From assembly GCF_001553685.1 (NCBI RefSeq), contig NZ_CP014264.1, positions 876,001 through 940,000 of the forward strand: a DNA stretch of 64,000 nucleotides, written 5' to 3'. The notes beneath the pieces were generated by a model. The model did not search any database. It was not told the DNA's origin and saw nothing but the letters and a program-made list of their open reading frames with translations. The translations under genes were made by a program, and so were the position numbers. Positions 1-8,756 of this stretch are shown piece by piece. Position 1 is the stretch's first letter; the number at the start of each line of letters is the position of its first letter. The stretch is from Streptococcus sp. oral taxon 431. GTDB lineage: Bacteria > Bacillota > Bacilli > Lactobacillales > Streptococcaceae.

Positions 1-264
1 CTTGACCAGTCTACAATCGAAGCTAACGCGCGCTTCTTTGAGAAGATTGAAGATGTTCCAACACAAGCTATTTCAATGGGGATTAAAAATATTTTGGATG
101 CTAAATCTATCCTTCTCTTTGCTTATGGGGAATCAAAAGCAGAAGCTATCGCTGGAACTGTTGAAGGTCCTGTGACAGAAAGTCTTCCAGCAAGCAGCCT
201 GCAAAACCATCCAGATGTGACTATTATCGCAGATGCAGCAGCACTCAGCTTGTTAAAGAAATAA
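1..264 (+). CDS. nagB: Glucosamine-6-phosphate deaminase, C-terminal part
   Basis: The reading frame is open from the first base and ends at the TAA at 262-264, so the gene begins before the window. The 87 residues match the C-terminal third of NagB, including the conserved stretch [15 protein letters not shown] and the late [15 protein letters not shown] segment. NagB converts glucosamine-6-phosphate to fructose-6-phosphate and ammonia in amino-sugar catabolism in the cytoplasm. The internal ATG at 76 is not a start. A terminator follows directly, so nagB is probably the last gene of its unit. The family call is firm; the rest of the gene cannot be judged. Confidence 0.93.
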   Translation, partial: LDQSTIEANARFFEKIEDVPTQAISMGIKNILDAKSILLFAYGESKAEAIAGTVEGPVTESLPASSLQNHPDVTIIADAAALSLLKK

Positions 265-280
265 GATTTTTTTCATTAAA

Positions 281-315
281 GACCATTCGATCCTATGGAT
301 TGGGTGGTTTTTTGG
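281..315 (+). terminator. Rho-independent terminator of nagB
   Basis: An inverted repeat, CCATTCGATCC and GGATTGGGTGG with G-T pairs, is followed by a run of T. It lies 17 bases after the nagB stop codon. Confidence 0.8.
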
Positions 316-472
316 TCTGGATATGTTCAAAAATGAATACAGTTTTTCTGAAAGTAGTACATTAGTTCTAATAGTAGGGTGTATGATAGATTTTCCCTTG
401 AAAAGAAGAATATATAATCTCCATTTTTTAAGAATTATTAATTCTTGAAAAAGAAATGTTATAGGAATTGAT

Positions 473-717
473 ATGAAGAAGACAAATTTGATTGTTCTGC
501 ACTTTCTGCTTTTTGTCAGTATTTGGCAAAGATAGAAGCTATCAGTTTAGCTCAACTAAAGGGTTCACATTTTATTCAAGAGCAGATACTTAAACATCTT
601 GTCTGGCATTTTGATAGTCAGGATCTGTATATCATTTCTGATTTACCGTCAGATTATCGGGAATATCTAGATTCCATTGAGTGTGAAATAAATGAATTAT
701 TTGGCCGTCTGGAATGA
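473..717 (+). pseudogene. Small unrecognised ORF or gene remnant
   Basis: An open frame runs from a stop at 469-471 to the TGA at 715-717. It has no ATG near its beginning; the only usable starts are weak (TTG at 523). An ATG at 473 opens the neighbouring frame and stops after 20 codons, so one base shift could join the two. The 64-residue part (MAKIEAISLAQLKGSHF onward, ending in INELFGRLE) is acidic, without signal peptide or membrane segment. I do not recognise the family. No ribosome binding site is convincing. I read it as a decayed gene, but a short real gene is possible. The bases from about 320 to 470 hold only a small AT-rich hairpin (430-446) and nothing else I can identify. Confidence 0.3.
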
Positions 718-804
718 ATTTTATAAGTGGAGAACTAGGTTAGGTGTAAGGGGGAAATTTTTTAAAAATCAAATGGAATGATTTGGGAGAATTTCATTTT
801 TTTC

Positions 805-833
805 TTGACAATTTTCTTTATTCCGTGTAAAAT
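805..833 (+). promoter_or_regulatory. Promoter of rpsU
   Basis: TTGACA at 805-810 and TAAAAT at 828-833 are separated by 17 bases. The rpsU start codon lies 34 bases downstream of the -10 box. Confidence 0.85.
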
Positions 834-867
834 AGAATAGATCTTGAACTTGAAGGGAGTGAAAAAA

Positions 868-1044
868 ATGTCTAAAACAGTAGTACGTAAGAATGAATCT
901 CTTGACGATGCTCTTCGTCGTTTCAAACGTGCAGTTACTAAAGCTGGTACTCTTCAAGAAACACGCAAACGTGAATTCTATGAAAAACCTTCTGTAAAAC
1001 GTAAACGTAAATCAGAAGCAGCTCGTAAACGTAAAAAATTCTAA
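868..1044 (+). CDS. rpsU: 30S ribosomal protein bS21
   Basis: Ribosomal protein S21 of the small subunit, which helps initiation on natural mRNAs. The 58-residue product [16 protein letters not shown]... is highly basic, with the typical Lys/Arg tail ([15 protein letters not shown]), and has normal length for the family. The start at 868 is chosen over an upstream in-frame ATG at 844 because AAGGGAG lies at the right distance before 868 and the family begins MSKT. It is monocistronic, with its own strong promoter and a terminator about 10 bases after the stop. Identification is certain. Confidence 0.97.
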
Positions 1045-1053
1045 TTAATAAGA

Positions 1054-1081
1054 AAGGCTAGACTTGTCTAGTCTTTTTTTG
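1054..1081 (+). terminator. Terminator of rpsU
   Basis: The stem GGCTAGAC / GTCTAGTC (one G-T pair) with a short loop is followed by TTTTTTT. Confidence 0.85.
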
Positions 1082-1191
1082 TTAGCTTCTAAGAGTCTGT
1101 TTAATCCCTTTTGATTGTTAAAATTATAAAGGTTACTTTCTTAAATAAATACCTCAAATACTGTTAAAAACATAAACTTCCTACTACAATT

Positions 1192-1200
1192 TGATATAAT
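1192..1200 (+). promoter_or_regulatory. Extended -10 promoter of hprK operon
   Basis: TGATATAAT at 1192-1200 is an extended -10 box (TGnTATAAT). No good -35 box is seen. It lies 31 bases before the hprK start. Confidence 0.7.
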
Positions 1201-1231
1201 AGTAGGGAGAACTCGATTGAAGGAGAAAATT

Positions 1232-2167
1232 ATGTCGGTTTTAGTCAAAGAAGTGATTGATAAGCTCAGACTAGACATTGTCTATGGTGAGCCAGAATTA
1301 CTTGAAAAAGAAATCAATACAGGCGATATTTGTCGTCCAGGTCTCGAAATGACAGGCTATTTTGATTACTATACCCCAGAGCGGATTCAACTACTGGGGA
1401 TGAAAGAGTGGTCTTATCTGATTAGCATGTCTTCTCATAATCGCTACCATATTATGCAGAAATTGTTCCAGCCGGAAACACCTGCAGTTATTGTTGCGCG
1501 TGGTTTAGTAGTTCCAGAGGAAATGCTAAAGGCTGCTAGAGAATGTAAAATCGCTATTTTAACGAGTCGTACAGCAACAAGTCGTCTGTCTGGGGAATTG
1601 TCAAGTTACCTAGATTCTCGTTTGGCTGAGCGTGAAAGTGTACATGGTGTCTTGATGGATATCTATGGTATGGGTGTGTTAATCCAGGGAGACAGTGGTA
1701 TTGGTAAGAGTGAGACAGGTCTAGAACTCGTGAAACGAGGACACCGTTTGGTGGCTGATGACCGTGTAGATATCTTTGCTAAGGATGAAATGACTCTCTG
1801 GGGTGAACCAGCTGAAATCTTGAAGCATTTACTTGAGATTCGTGGTGTTGGTATTATAGATGTGATGAGTCTTTATGGTGCCAGTGCAGTTAAGGATTCT
1901 TCACAAGTTCAGTTAGCTGTCTATCTAGAAAATTATGACACGCAAAAGACTTTTGATCGCCTAGGCAATAATGCTGAGGAATTGGAGATTTCTGGAGTAA
2001 CCATTCCACGTATCCGCATTCCTGTAAAAACAGGACGTAATATTTCTGTAGTTATCGAAGCAGCAGCGATGAATTATCGTGCTAAGGAAATGGGCTTTGA
2101 TGCTACTCGCTTGTTTGAAGAAAGATTGACAAATCTGATTGCAAAGAACGAGGTGAAAGATGATTGA
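1232..2167 (+). CDS. hprK: HPr kinase/phosphorylase
   Basis: HprK phosphorylates HPr at Ser46 and reverses this by phosphorolysis. It links glycolytic state to CcpA-dependent catabolite repression and to the phosphotransferase system. The 311-residue product has the N-terminal HprK domain and a C-terminal kinase domain with the P-loop GDSGIGKS near residue 155 and the family signature [10 protein letters not shown] near residue 200. Length matches the family. The start at 1232 ([12 protein letters not shown]) is preferred because AAGGAG lies just before it; an upstream TTG at 1217 overlaps that site. The stop overlaps lgt by 8 bases, as in related streptococci, so the two are translationally coupled. 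Confidence 0.97.
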   Translation: MSVLVKEVIDKLRLDIVYGEPELLEKEINTGDICRPGLEMTGYFDYYTPERIQLLGMKEWSYLISMSSHNRYHIMQKLFQPETPAVIVARGLVVPEEMLKAARECKIAILTSRTATSRLSGELSSYLDSRLAERESVHGVLMDIYGMGVLIQGDSGIGKSETGLELVKRGHRLVADDRVDIFAKDEMTLWGEPAEILKHLLEIRGVGIIDVMSLYGASAVKDSSQVQLAVYLENYDTQKTFDRLGNNAEELEISGVTIPRIRIPVKTGRNISVVIEAAAMNYRAKEMGFDATRLFEERLTNLIAKNEVKDD

Positions 2168-2948
2168 TCCAATCGCTTTTCAAATTGGTCCTTTAGCTGT
2201 TAGATGGTATGCACTCTGCATTGTTTCAGGTCTTGTTTTAGCGGTATATCTTGCTAGTAAAGAAGCGCCTAAAAAGAAGATTTTATCTGATGATATTTTG
2301 GACTTTATCTTAATTGCCTTTCCTTTATCCATCATTGGTGCTAGACTCTACTATGTTATTTTTAGATTTGATTATTATAGCCAACATCTGGGAGAGATTT
2401 TTGCTATTTGGAATGGTGGTCTTGCGATTTATGGTGGTTTAATTACTGGAGCGATTGTTCTCTATATCTTTGCTGATCGCAAATTAATCAATACTTGGGA
2501 TTTCTTAGATATTGCAGCTCCGAGCGTCATGATTGCTCAGAGTTTAGGGCGTTGGGGAAACTTTTTTAACCAAGAAGCTTATGGAGCAGTCGTTGAAAAT
2601 CTTGATTACTTACCTGATTTTATTAAGAATCAGATGTATATTGATGGCTCTTACCGCCAACCAACCTTCTTATACGAATCTATCTGGAATCTGATCGGTT
2701 TTGCCTTGATTGTCATTTTTAGACGCCGGTTAAAGAATATCCGTCGTGGGCATATCACTGCCTTTTATCTAATTTGGTACGGATTTGGACGTATGATTAT
2801 TGAGGGCATGCGTACGGATAGTCTCATGTTCTTTGGACTCCGAGTATCCCAGTGGTTGTCTGCGCTATTGATTGGCCTCGGTATTTATATCATCTTTTAT
2901 CAAAATCGGAAAAAAGCACCATTTTATAATGTAAAAAAGGAGAATTAA
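2160..2948 (+). CDS. lgt: Prolipoprotein diacylglyceryl transferase
   Basis: Lgt moves diacylglycerol from phosphatidylglycerol to the lipobox cysteine of prelipoproteins, the first step of lipoprotein maturation in the membrane. The 262-residue protein has about seven membrane segments. The Lgt signature [13 protein letters not shown] lies in the middle and the conserved Arg-rich loops are present. The start overlaps the end of hprK. Its substrates in this window include PstS (10180) and the amino-acid binding protein at 15776; the second enzyme of the pathway, LspA, is at 35533. Identification is certain. Confidence 0.97.
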   Translation: MIDPIAFQIGPLAVRWYALCIVSGLVLAVYLASKEAPKKKILSDDILDFILIAFPLSIIGARLYYVIFRFDYYSQHLGEIFAIWNGGLAIYGGLITGAIVLYIFADRKLINTWDFLDIAAPSVMIAQSLGRWGNFFNQEAYGAVVENLDYLPDFIKNQMYIDGSYRQPTFLYESIWNLIGFALIVIFRRRLKNIRRGHITAFYLIWYGFGRMIIEGMRTDSLMFFGLRVSQWLSALLIGLGIYIIFYQNRKKAPFYNVKKEN

Positions 2949-2949
2949 A

Positions 2950-3333
2950 ATGTTAGAAGTGGCTTATATTATTGTGGCGATTGCCTTGGTTGTCTTTTTA
3001 GTTTATCTGATTATTACCCTTCAAAAAGTTGGTCGTGTAATTGATGAAACTGAAAAAACTGTTAAAACTTTAACATCAGATGTAGATGTAACTCTTCATC
3101 AAACAAATGAATTGCTTACAAAGGTCAACGTTCTTGTTGATGATATCAATGTCAAAGTTGCTACAATTGATCCCCTCTTTACAGCTGTTGCAGACCTTTC
3201 TGTTTCTGTTTCTGACCTAAATGAACAAGCACGTGTTTTGAGTAAAAAGGCATCATCTGCTGGATCAAAAACTATAAAAACTGGTGCAGGTTTGTCTGCT
3301 ATTCGTGTTGCAAGTAAATTTTTTAAAAAATAA
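2950..3333 (+). CDS. DUF948 domain membrane-anchored protein
   Basis: A 127-residue protein with one N-terminal membrane helix (residues 4-24, VAYIIVAIALVVFLVYLIITL), followed by a region rich in Thr, Val and Asp with heptad-like spacing, and a basic C-terminus (SKFFKK). This is the DUF948 family, commonly paired with a YtxH-type protein in Firmicutes. The function is not known; a stress or envelope role is often assumed. It starts 1 base after lgt stops and has AAGGAG before it, so it belongs to the hprK-lgt operon. Confidence 0.85.
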   Translation: MLEVAYIIVAIALVVFLVYLIITLQKVGRVIDETEKTVKTLTSDVDVTLHQTNELLTKVNVLVDDINVKVATIDPLFTAVADLSVSVSDLNEQARVLSKKASSAGSKTIKTGAGLSAIRVASKFFKK

Positions 3334-3348
3334 AAAAGGAGTTGACTA

Positions 3349-3744
3349 ATGGGAAAACTATCATCTATCCTTTTAGGAACAGTTTCAGGTGTTGCAGCTG
3401 CCTTGTTTCTAACAAGTGACAAAGGAAAACAAGTTAGAAGCCAAGCACAAGAATTTTTAGAAGATCTAAAAGAAGATCCTGAGTATGCTAAAGAGCAGGT
3501 TTGTGAAAAATTAACGGATGTCAAAGAACAAACCAAAGAATTTGTTCTTAAAACAAAAGAGCAGATTGAATCTGGGGAAATTACTCTTGACACTGTTCTT
3601 GATAAAGCAAAATATCATGCTCAACAAGCGACTGAAGCTTCAAAAGAAACCTTGAATCATTTTAAATCACAACTGGAAGAGAAAGTAGTTGTGGAAGAAA
3701 AAGAAACTGGTCAAGAAATTGTCATCGAGCTTCAAGAAAATTAA
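3349..3744 (+). CDS. YtxH-like stress/envelope protein
   Basis: A 131-residue protein with an N-terminal hydrophobic, Gly/Ala-rich segment (SSILLGTVSGVAAALFLT), then SDKGKQVRSQ and a long Lys/Glu-rich helical region. This is the YtxH (general stress protein) pattern: a membrane or surface anchor with a coiled-coil tail. The exact function is unknown. It is the last gene of the hprK-lgt operon, 15 bases behind the DUF948 gene, with AAAAGGAG as ribosome binding site, and a strong terminator follows. Confidence 0.8.
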   Translation: MGKLSSILLGTVSGVAAALFLTSDKGKQVRSQAQEFLEDLKEDPEYAKEQVCEKLTDVKEQTKEFVLKTKEQIESGEITLDTVLDKAKYHAQQATEASKETLNHFKSQLEEKVVVEEKETGQEIVIELQEN

Positions 3745-3750
3745 CATAGA

Positions 3751-3799
3751 ATCACCATTTCTTGGTTTTCTAGAAAATCAAGAATGGTGATTTTTTTCT
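3751..3799 (+). terminator. Terminator of the hprK-lgt operon
   Basis: A long stem, AATCACCATT / AATGGTGATT, with further inner pairing is followed by TTTTTTT. It lies 7 bases after the stop codon at 3744. Confidence 0.88.
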
Positions 3800-3814
3800 T
3801 GAGTGAACTCTTTG

Positions 3815-3833
3815 TGGTATAATAAATACTATG
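3815..3833 (+). promoter_or_regulatory. Extended -10 promoter abutting hemW start (leaderless)
   Basis: TGGTATAAT (3815-3823) is followed by only 7 bases before the ATG at 3831. Transcription would normally start 6-8 bases after the -10 box, at or next to the A of the ATG. No Shine-Dalgarno sequence can fit, so the mRNA is probably leaderless. Confidence 0.7.
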
Positions 3834-4961
3834 CAGAAGAAACCGACATCAGCCTATGTGCATATTCCGTTTTGCACACAGATTTGTTATTATTGTGACT
3901 TTTCAAAGGTCTTTATTAAAAATCAGCCAGTAGACAGCTATTTAGAGCATCTACTGCAAGAATTTCATTCTTATGATATTCAAAAATTGCGTACACTCTA
4001 TATTGGTGGTGGGACACCGACAGCCTTGTCTGCTTCTCAATTGGAAGTTTTGTTAGATGGATTGACTAAAAACCTGGGCTTATCAATGTTGGAAGAGTTG
4101 ACCATTGAGGCTAATCCTGGTGACCTGGATGCTGATAAGATTGCTGTCTTGCAAAACTCTGCAGTTAATCGTGTATCACTAGGAGTTCAGACCTTTGATG
4201 ACAAAATGCTGAAAAAGATTGGGCGTAGTCATACGGAAAAGGATATTTATGAAAATATCAATCGTCTCAAACTTGCTGGTTTTGATAATATCTCTATTGA
4301 CTTAATTTACGCACTTCCTGGTCAGACCATGGATCAGGTCAAGGACAATGTCGCTAAAGCTATTGCCCTTGATATTCCTCATATGAGCCTCTATAGCTTG
4401 ATTTTGGAAAATCATACGGTCTTTATGAACCGTATGAGACGCGGGAAATTACCTCTTCCTAAAGAAGAAGTAGAAGCAGAGATGTTTGAGTATATCATTG
4501 CAGAGCTAGAAAAAGCTGGGTTTGAGCACTATGAAATTTCTAATTTTTCTAAGCCAGGCTTTGAAAGTCGACATAATCTCATGTACTGGGATAATGCCGA
4601 GTACTATGGTATCGGTGCGGGGGCATCAGGCTATGTAGACGGTGTTCGCTATAAAAATCATGGGCCGATCCGCCATTATTTAAAGGCGGTAGAAGAGGGA
4701 AGTGCTCGCATAAATGAAGAACACTTGAGTCAGAGAGAACAAATGGAAGAAGAGATGTTTCTCGGTCTTCGCAAGAAGTCAGGAGTTTCCATGGCACGCT
4801 TTGAAGAAAAATTCGAACGGTCTTTCCAGGAACTGTATGGAGAAATCGTCAAAGACTTGATTCAACAAGGTCTCATGCAGCTTGATGGTGACCGTGTTCG
4901 CATGACCAAGAGAGGTCTTTTTTTAGGAGATACAGTAGCAGAACGATTTATATTGGAGTAA
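3831..4961 (+). CDS. hemW: HemW-type radical SAM protein
   Basis: Radical SAM protein related to coproporphyrinogen dehydrogenase HemN but belonging to the HemW group, thought to carry or insert heme. The 376-residue product has the radical SAM cluster motif C15-x3-C19-x2-C22, the Gly-rich YIGGGTPTA stretch and a HemN C-terminal domain after about residue 290. Streptococci generally lack a full heme pathway, which fits heme handling rather than synthesis. The start at 3831 agrees with the conserved KKPTSAYVHIPFC N-terminus even though no ribosome binding site precedes it. The thioesterase gene follows after 4 bases. Confidence 0.92.
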   Translation: MQKKPTSAYVHIPFCTQICYYCDFSKVFIKNQPVDSYLEHLLQEFHSYDIQKLRTLYIGGGTPTALSASQLEVLLDGLTKNLGLSMLEELTIEANPGDLDADKIAVLQNSAVNRVSLGVQTFDDKMLKKIGRSHTEKDIYENINRLKLAGFDNISIDLIYALPGQTMDQVKDNVAKAIALDIPHMSLYSLILENHTVFMNRMRRGKLPLPKEEVEAEMFEYIIAELEKAGFEHYEISNFSKPGFESRHNLMYWDNAEYYGIGAGASGYVDGVRYKNHGPIRHYLKAVEEGSARINEEHLSQREQMEEEMFLGLRKKSGVSMARFEEKFERSFQELYGEIVKDLIQQGLMQLDGDRVRMTKRGLFLGDTVAERFILE

Positions 4962-4965
4962 AATT

Positions 4966-5703
4966 ATGGGCTTAACTTATCAAATGAAGATGAAAATTCC
5001 TTTTGATATGGCTGATATGAATGGCCATATCAAGTTGCCAGATGTGATCTTGTTGTCCCTGCAGGTCTCAGGGATGCAGTCAATTGAACTGGGAGTGAGT
5101 GACAAGGATGTTTTAGAACAGTATAATCTGGTCTGGATTATCACAGATTATGATATCAATGTGGCTCGTTTGCCTCGTTTTGCTGAGGAAATCACCATTG
5201 AAACAGAAGCTTTGACCTATAATCGTCTCTTTTGCTACCGCCGATTTACTATTTATGATGAAGATGGTCAAGAAATCATTCGCATGGTAGCTACCTTTGT
5301 CCTTATGGATCGTGAAAGTCGAAAGGTTCATCCTGTAGTACCAGAAATTGTCGCCCCTTATCATTCTGAGTTTTCTAAGAAACTGGTTCGTGGGCCAAAA
5401 TATAGAGAGCTGGAAGAAGCGATAAGCAAGGATTATCACGTTCGTTTCTATGACTTAGATATGAATGGTCACGTCAATAACAGCAAATACCTAGACTGGA
5501 TTTTTGAGGTCATGGGAGCAGATTTCCTTACAAATCATATCCCCCAAAAAATCAACCTCAAATATGTCAAGGAAGTTCGACCAGGTGGAATGATTACTTC
5601 TAGTTATGAATTAAATGGATTAGAGAGTAATCATCAAGTCACAAGTGATGGTGACATCAATGCTCAAGCAAAGATAACTTGGCAAGAAATTAACAAAGAT
5701 TAG
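4966..5703 (+). CDS. Acyl-ACP thioesterase
   Basis: A 245-residue acyl-ACP thioesterase, made of two hot-dog folds. It releases free fatty acids from acyl carrier protein in the cytoplasm. Visible marks are the first hot-dog half with [12 protein letters not shown] and the second half with the similar [18 protein letters not shown] at about residue 155, the FatA/FatB-type active-site region. GGAG precedes the ATG. It lies between hemW and the NagD phosphatase with gaps of 4 and 10 bases, so the genes form one operon. Confidence 0.9.
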   Translation: MGLTYQMKMKIPFDMADMNGHIKLPDVILLSLQVSGMQSIELGVSDKDVLEQYNLVWIITDYDINVARLPRFAEEITIETEALTYNRLFCYRRFTIYDEDGQEIIRMVATFVLMDRESRKVHPVVPEIVAPYHSEFSKKLVRGPKYRELEEAISKDYHVRFYDLDMNGHVNNSKYLDWIFEVMGADFLTNHIPQKINLKYVKEVRPGGMITSSYELNGLESNHQVTSDGDINAQAKITWQEINKD

Positions 5704-5713
5704 AAAGAAAGAT

Positions 5714-6487
5714 ATGACTTATAAAGGCTATTTAATTGATTTAGACGGAACGATCTATAAGGGGAAAGATAGAATCCCCGCGGGAGAGGCTTTTGTTCAC
5801 GAGTTACAAAAAAGAGAGATTCCTTATCTTTTTGTAACAAACAACACCACTCGTACACCTGAAAGTGTTCAAGAGATGTTAGCCAATCAGTTTAACATTG
5901 ACACGCCTGTATCGACGATCTATACTGCAACTTTAGCGACTATTGATTACATGAATGACCTAGGACTTGAAAAGACAGTCTATGTCATCGGAGAAGCAGG
6001 GCTCAAGGAGGCCATTCAAGCAGCAGGGTATGTCGAAGATAAAGAAAATCCAGCCTATGTAGTTGTTGGTTTGGACTGGCAAGTAGACTATGAAAAATTT
6101 GCTAAGGCAACCCTAGCTATCCATAAAGGTGCTCACTTTATCGGTACCAACCCAGATTTAAATATTCCAACGGAACGTGGACTTTTGCCTGGTGCCGGTT
6201 CACTGATTACTCTTCTTGAAGCAGCAACTCGTGTAAAACCAGTTTATATTGGAAAACCTAATGCGATTATTATGGACAAGGCTGTTGAACACCTAGGACT
6301 TGAACGCCAAGAAATTGTCATGGTGGGAGATAATTATCTTACTGATATTCGAGCTGGTATTGACAATGGCATTCCTAGTCTTTTGGTAACGACAGGATTT
6401 ACAAAACCTGAAGAAGTAGAGGATTTGCCAATTGCACCAACTCATGTCCTCTCAAGTCTAGCGGAGTGGAATTTCGATGAAAACTAA
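5714..6487 (+). CDS. NagD-type HAD-IIA phosphatase
   Basis: A 257-residue HAD hydrolase of subfamily IIA. Motif I is DLDGTIYKG (residues 9-17), motif II lies in [10 protein letters not shown], the conserved Lys is in YIGKPNAI, and motif III is [18 protein letters not shown]. Such enzymes remove phosphate from small sugar or nucleotide phosphates; the substrate here is not known. The gene overlaps the next one by 11 bases, so the two are translationally coupled. Confidence 0.9.
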   Translation: MTYKGYLIDLDGTIYKGKDRIPAGEAFVHELQKREIPYLFVTNNTTRTPESVQEMLANQFNIDTPVSTIYTATLATIDYMNDLGLEKTVYVIGEAGLKEAIQAAGYVEDKENPAYVVVGLDWQVDYEKFAKATLAIHKGAHFIGTNPDLNIPTERGLLPGAGSLITLLEAATRVKPVYIGKPNAIIMDKAVEHLGLERQEIVMVGDNYLTDIRAGIDNGIPSLLVTTGFTKPEEVEDLPIAPTHVLSSLAEWNFDEN

Positions 6488-7100
6488 GTTTACTTTTGTA
6501 GGAAGTCTTTTCTTTCTCCTCTCGCTTACGATTTTATTGACTATTTACTTGGCTTGGTTGCTTTATCCTCAGGAAATTTCTTGGTTAAACTTGACAAATC
6601 GTGTTCATCTGCAACCTCAGACCATCCAGCATAATTTTAATGTTTTGATGGATTATTTGACCAATCCATTGACTCAAGTATTGGAAATGCCGGATTTTCC
6701 TTCCTCTGCCTCTGGTATTCACCACTTTGTGGTTGTAAAGGGACTTTTCCATCTTGCTCAAGGAGTAGCAGTAGTAACTCTACCGATTTTCTATCTTTTT
6801 TGGAAGCAAGTTATTCAGAAAGGTTTTCTGCCACTTTATCGTAGAGCACTCTTAATCATACTTTCTCTACCTTTGGTTCTTGGTTTAGTTGGTGTCTTCA
6901 TTGGTTTTGAACAATTCTTTACCTTATTTCATCAGATTCTTTTTGTAGGTGATGATACCTGGCTTTTTGATCCCGCTAAAGATCCAGTCATTCTCATCCT
7001 ACCAGAGAACTTTTTCCTCCATGCCTTTCTCCTATTTTTCTGCTTGTATGAATTGATTTTTGGATTTATGTACCTACAGAGTCGAAAAACAAATAGATAA
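6477..7100 (+). CDS. TIGR01906-type integral membrane protein
   Basis: A 207-residue protein with four or five hydrophobic segments: residues about 7-30, 85-105, 120-145 and 170-195. It has the pattern of the small TIGR01906 membrane family found after NagD genes in lactic acid bacteria. Function unknown. The start lies inside the end of the phosphatase gene, and this is the last gene of the hemW operon. The family name rests on context and hydropathy; the membrane location is clear. Confidence 0.75.
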   Translation: MKTKFTFVGSLFFLLSLTILLTIYLAWLLYPQEISWLNLTNRVHLQPQTIQHNFNVLMDYLTNPLTQVLEMPDFPSSASGIHHFVVVKGLFHLAQGVAVVTLPIFYLFWKQVIQKGFLPLYRRALLIILSLPLVLGLVGVFIGFEQFFTLFHQILFVGDDTWLFDPAKDPVILILPENFFLHAFLLFFCLYELIFGFMYLQSRKTNR

Positions 7101-7201
7101 GTGAAGAAAAGTCTTACTGATTCCAAATAAAATGTAGGAAAAAACTATCTTTTGTAACATGAATATGTCTATATTTAAGCAAAACATTCACATTTGATTC
7201 T

Positions 7202-7241
7202 AAAAAACCTATTTTTCTTGAAAAAGTAGGTTTTTTTTTAC
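7202..7241 (+). terminator. Terminator downstream of hemW operon
   Basis: AAAACCTATTTTT and AAAAAGTAGGTTTT form a stem with a CTTG loop, followed by T residues. It lies 100 bases after the stop at 7100 and before the spx promoter. The bases between hold nothing else that I can identify. Confidence 0.8.
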
Positions 7242-7250
7242 GGAAATAAC

Positions 7251-7279
7251 TAGTCAAGCGCTTTATTTTTTTGTATAAT
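7251..7279 (+). promoter_or_regulatory. Promoter of spx
   Basis: TATAAT at 7274-7279 with a weak -35 (TAGTCA, 7251-7256) at 17 bases. The same -35 hexamer precedes pstS. Confidence 0.65.
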
Positions 7280-7312
7280 AGAAATAGAAAAGTATGTAAA
7301 GAAGAGGAAAGC

Positions 7313-7714
7313 ATGATTACACTATTTTTATCACCGAGTTGTACATCATGTCGTAAAGCAAAGGCCTGGCTCGAGAAGCATAAAGTGCCCTTCCAAGAGC
7401 ATAATATTATGACCAGCCCTTTAACGAGAAAAGAACTGCAACATATTCTTTCCTTGACCGAAAATGGTACTGATGACATCATCTCGACTCGTTCAAAGAT
7501 TTTTCAAAAATTGAATATTGATGTAGAGAGTATCTCAGTATCGGAGTTGCTTCATTTAATTGAGCAGTATCCAAGTCTTTTGCGTCGTCCGATTATTATT
7601 GATGCAAAGCGGATGCAAATCGGTTTTAATGAAGATGAGATTCGTGCTTTTCTCCCTCGTAGTTACCGTAAACAAGAACTGAAAGAAGCTACATTGAGAG
7701 CTGGTATTAATTAG
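7313..7714 (+). CDS. spx: Spx family transcriptional regulator
   Basis: A 133-residue ArsC-like Spx protein that binds the RNA polymerase alpha subunit and changes transcription under thiol/oxidative stress. The redox switch C10-x2-C13 is present (SPSCTSCRK), as is the conserved LLRRPIIID motif near residue 90. The start at 7313 with GAGGAAAG before it is chosen over a TTG at 7271 that lies inside the -10 box. Streptococci often carry two Spx copies, and I cannot tell which paralogue this is. UPF0223 follows after the stop without a gap. Confidence 0.93.
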   Translation: MITLFLSPSCTSCRKAKAWLEKHKVPFQEHNIMTSPLTRKELQHILSLTENGTDDIISTRSKIFQKLNIDVESISVSELLHLIEQYPSLLRRPIIIDAKRMQIGFNEDEIRAFLPRSYRKQELKEATLRAGIN

Positions 7715-7993
7715 ATGAATAAACAGTATAGTTACCCACTAGATTTGTCGTGGAGCACTGAAGAACTTGCTTCAGTGCTTTCTTTTTTTAATGATGTTGA
7801 AGCAGCCTATGAGACTAAGGTAGAAGCAAAGAAACTACTAGATTCCTACAAGGGATTCAAAGCAGTTGTTCCAAGCAAAAGTGAAGAAAAACGCCTGGGC
7901 CGTGAATTTGAAACTGCGAGTGGTTATTCCTTCTATCGAGTTGTCCAATTAGCTAAAGAACAAGGGGAAGGGAAGATTTCGCTTGGAAAATAA
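7715..7993 (+). CDS. UPF0223 family protein
   Basis: A small 92-residue soluble protein of the UPF0223 (YktA-like) family, recognised by [19 protein letters not shown] and [23 protein letters not shown]. The function is unknown. It starts directly after the spx stop and overlaps the following inositol-phosphatase gene by 11 bases, so expression is tied to spx. Confidence 0.85.
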   Translation: MNKQYSYPLDLSWSTEELASVLSFFNDVEAAYETKVEAKKLLDSYKGFKAVVPSKSEEKRLGREFETASGYSFYRVVQLAKEQGEGKISLGK

Positions 7994-8750
7994 ATTTGTG
8001 TTTGCCAAAGAGATTGTCAAGGAAGCAGGGGACTATATTCTAGCTCACATGCAGGAAGAATTGCATATTGAGAGAAAATCATCTCCTACAGACTTGGTGA
8101 CTCGTTTGGACAAGGAAGTTCAGAATTTTTTGGTTGATAGGATTCGTTCGCATTATCCTGATGACCAATTTTGTGCAGAAGAGGGCTGTCTGCGTGCTTC
8201 AGTTGGATATGGATCTGTTTGGGTCATTGACCCCATTGATGGTACTAACAACTTTGTCGCCCAAGGTGAAGATTTCGCCATTATGGTAGCGTATTTTGAA
8301 AACGGTGTGGGTCAGTTTGGGATCATTTATGATGTCATGAAAGGTCATTGTTACCATGGAGGAGGTGCTTTTCAGGCCTGTCTCAATGAAGAACCCTTGC
8401 CTAATTTTAAGGATAAGCCCTTGCGTGATTTTCTGATTGCGAGTAATGCTGGTATGTTGGAAACAAACGCTTGGGGTGTAGCAGAATTGGCTAATGCTTC
8501 ACTTGGTGTGCGGATATATGGAAGTGCAGCTATCAGCTTTTCAAAAATCCTCTCAGGTCAGCTATTGACTTATATCACCTACCTCCAACCTTGGGACTAT
8601 GCTGCAGCTAGTATTATAGGAGAAAGTTTAGGGTATCAGATTGTAACCTTAACTGGAGAACCGGTGGATTTTCAGACACGACAACCAATTATGATGGTTC
8701 CAACTGACAAGTTGACAGAAATCCAATCCTATATCTATGAAAGGAAATAA
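7983..8750 (+). CDS. Inositol monophosphatase family protein
   Basis: A 255-residue Mg-dependent phosphatase. Metal-binding motifs are AEEG near residue 63, DPIDGTNNF (about 80-88) and PWDYAAA (about 201). Family members hydrolyse inositol phosphate, PAP or fructose bisphosphate; the substrate here is open. The start is a TTG at 7983 inside the end of the UPF0223 gene, with GGGAAGGGAAG upstream; the next in-frame ATG would remove much of the first conserved helix. The RNA methyltransferase gene follows after 6 bases. Confidence 0.9.
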   Translation: MENKFVFAKEIVKEAGDYILAHMQEELHIERKSSPTDLVTRLDKEVQNFLVDRIRSHYPDDQFCAEEGCLRASVGYGSVWVIDPIDGTNNFVAQGEDFAIMVAYFENGVGQFGIIYDVMKGHCYHGGGAFQACLNEEPLPNFKDKPLRDFLIASNAGMLETNAWGVAELANASLGVRIYGSAAISFSKILSGQLLTYITYLQPWDYAAASIIGESLGYQIVTLTGEPVDFQTRQPIMMVPTDKLTEIQSYIYERK

Positions 8751-8756
8751 ACTTAC

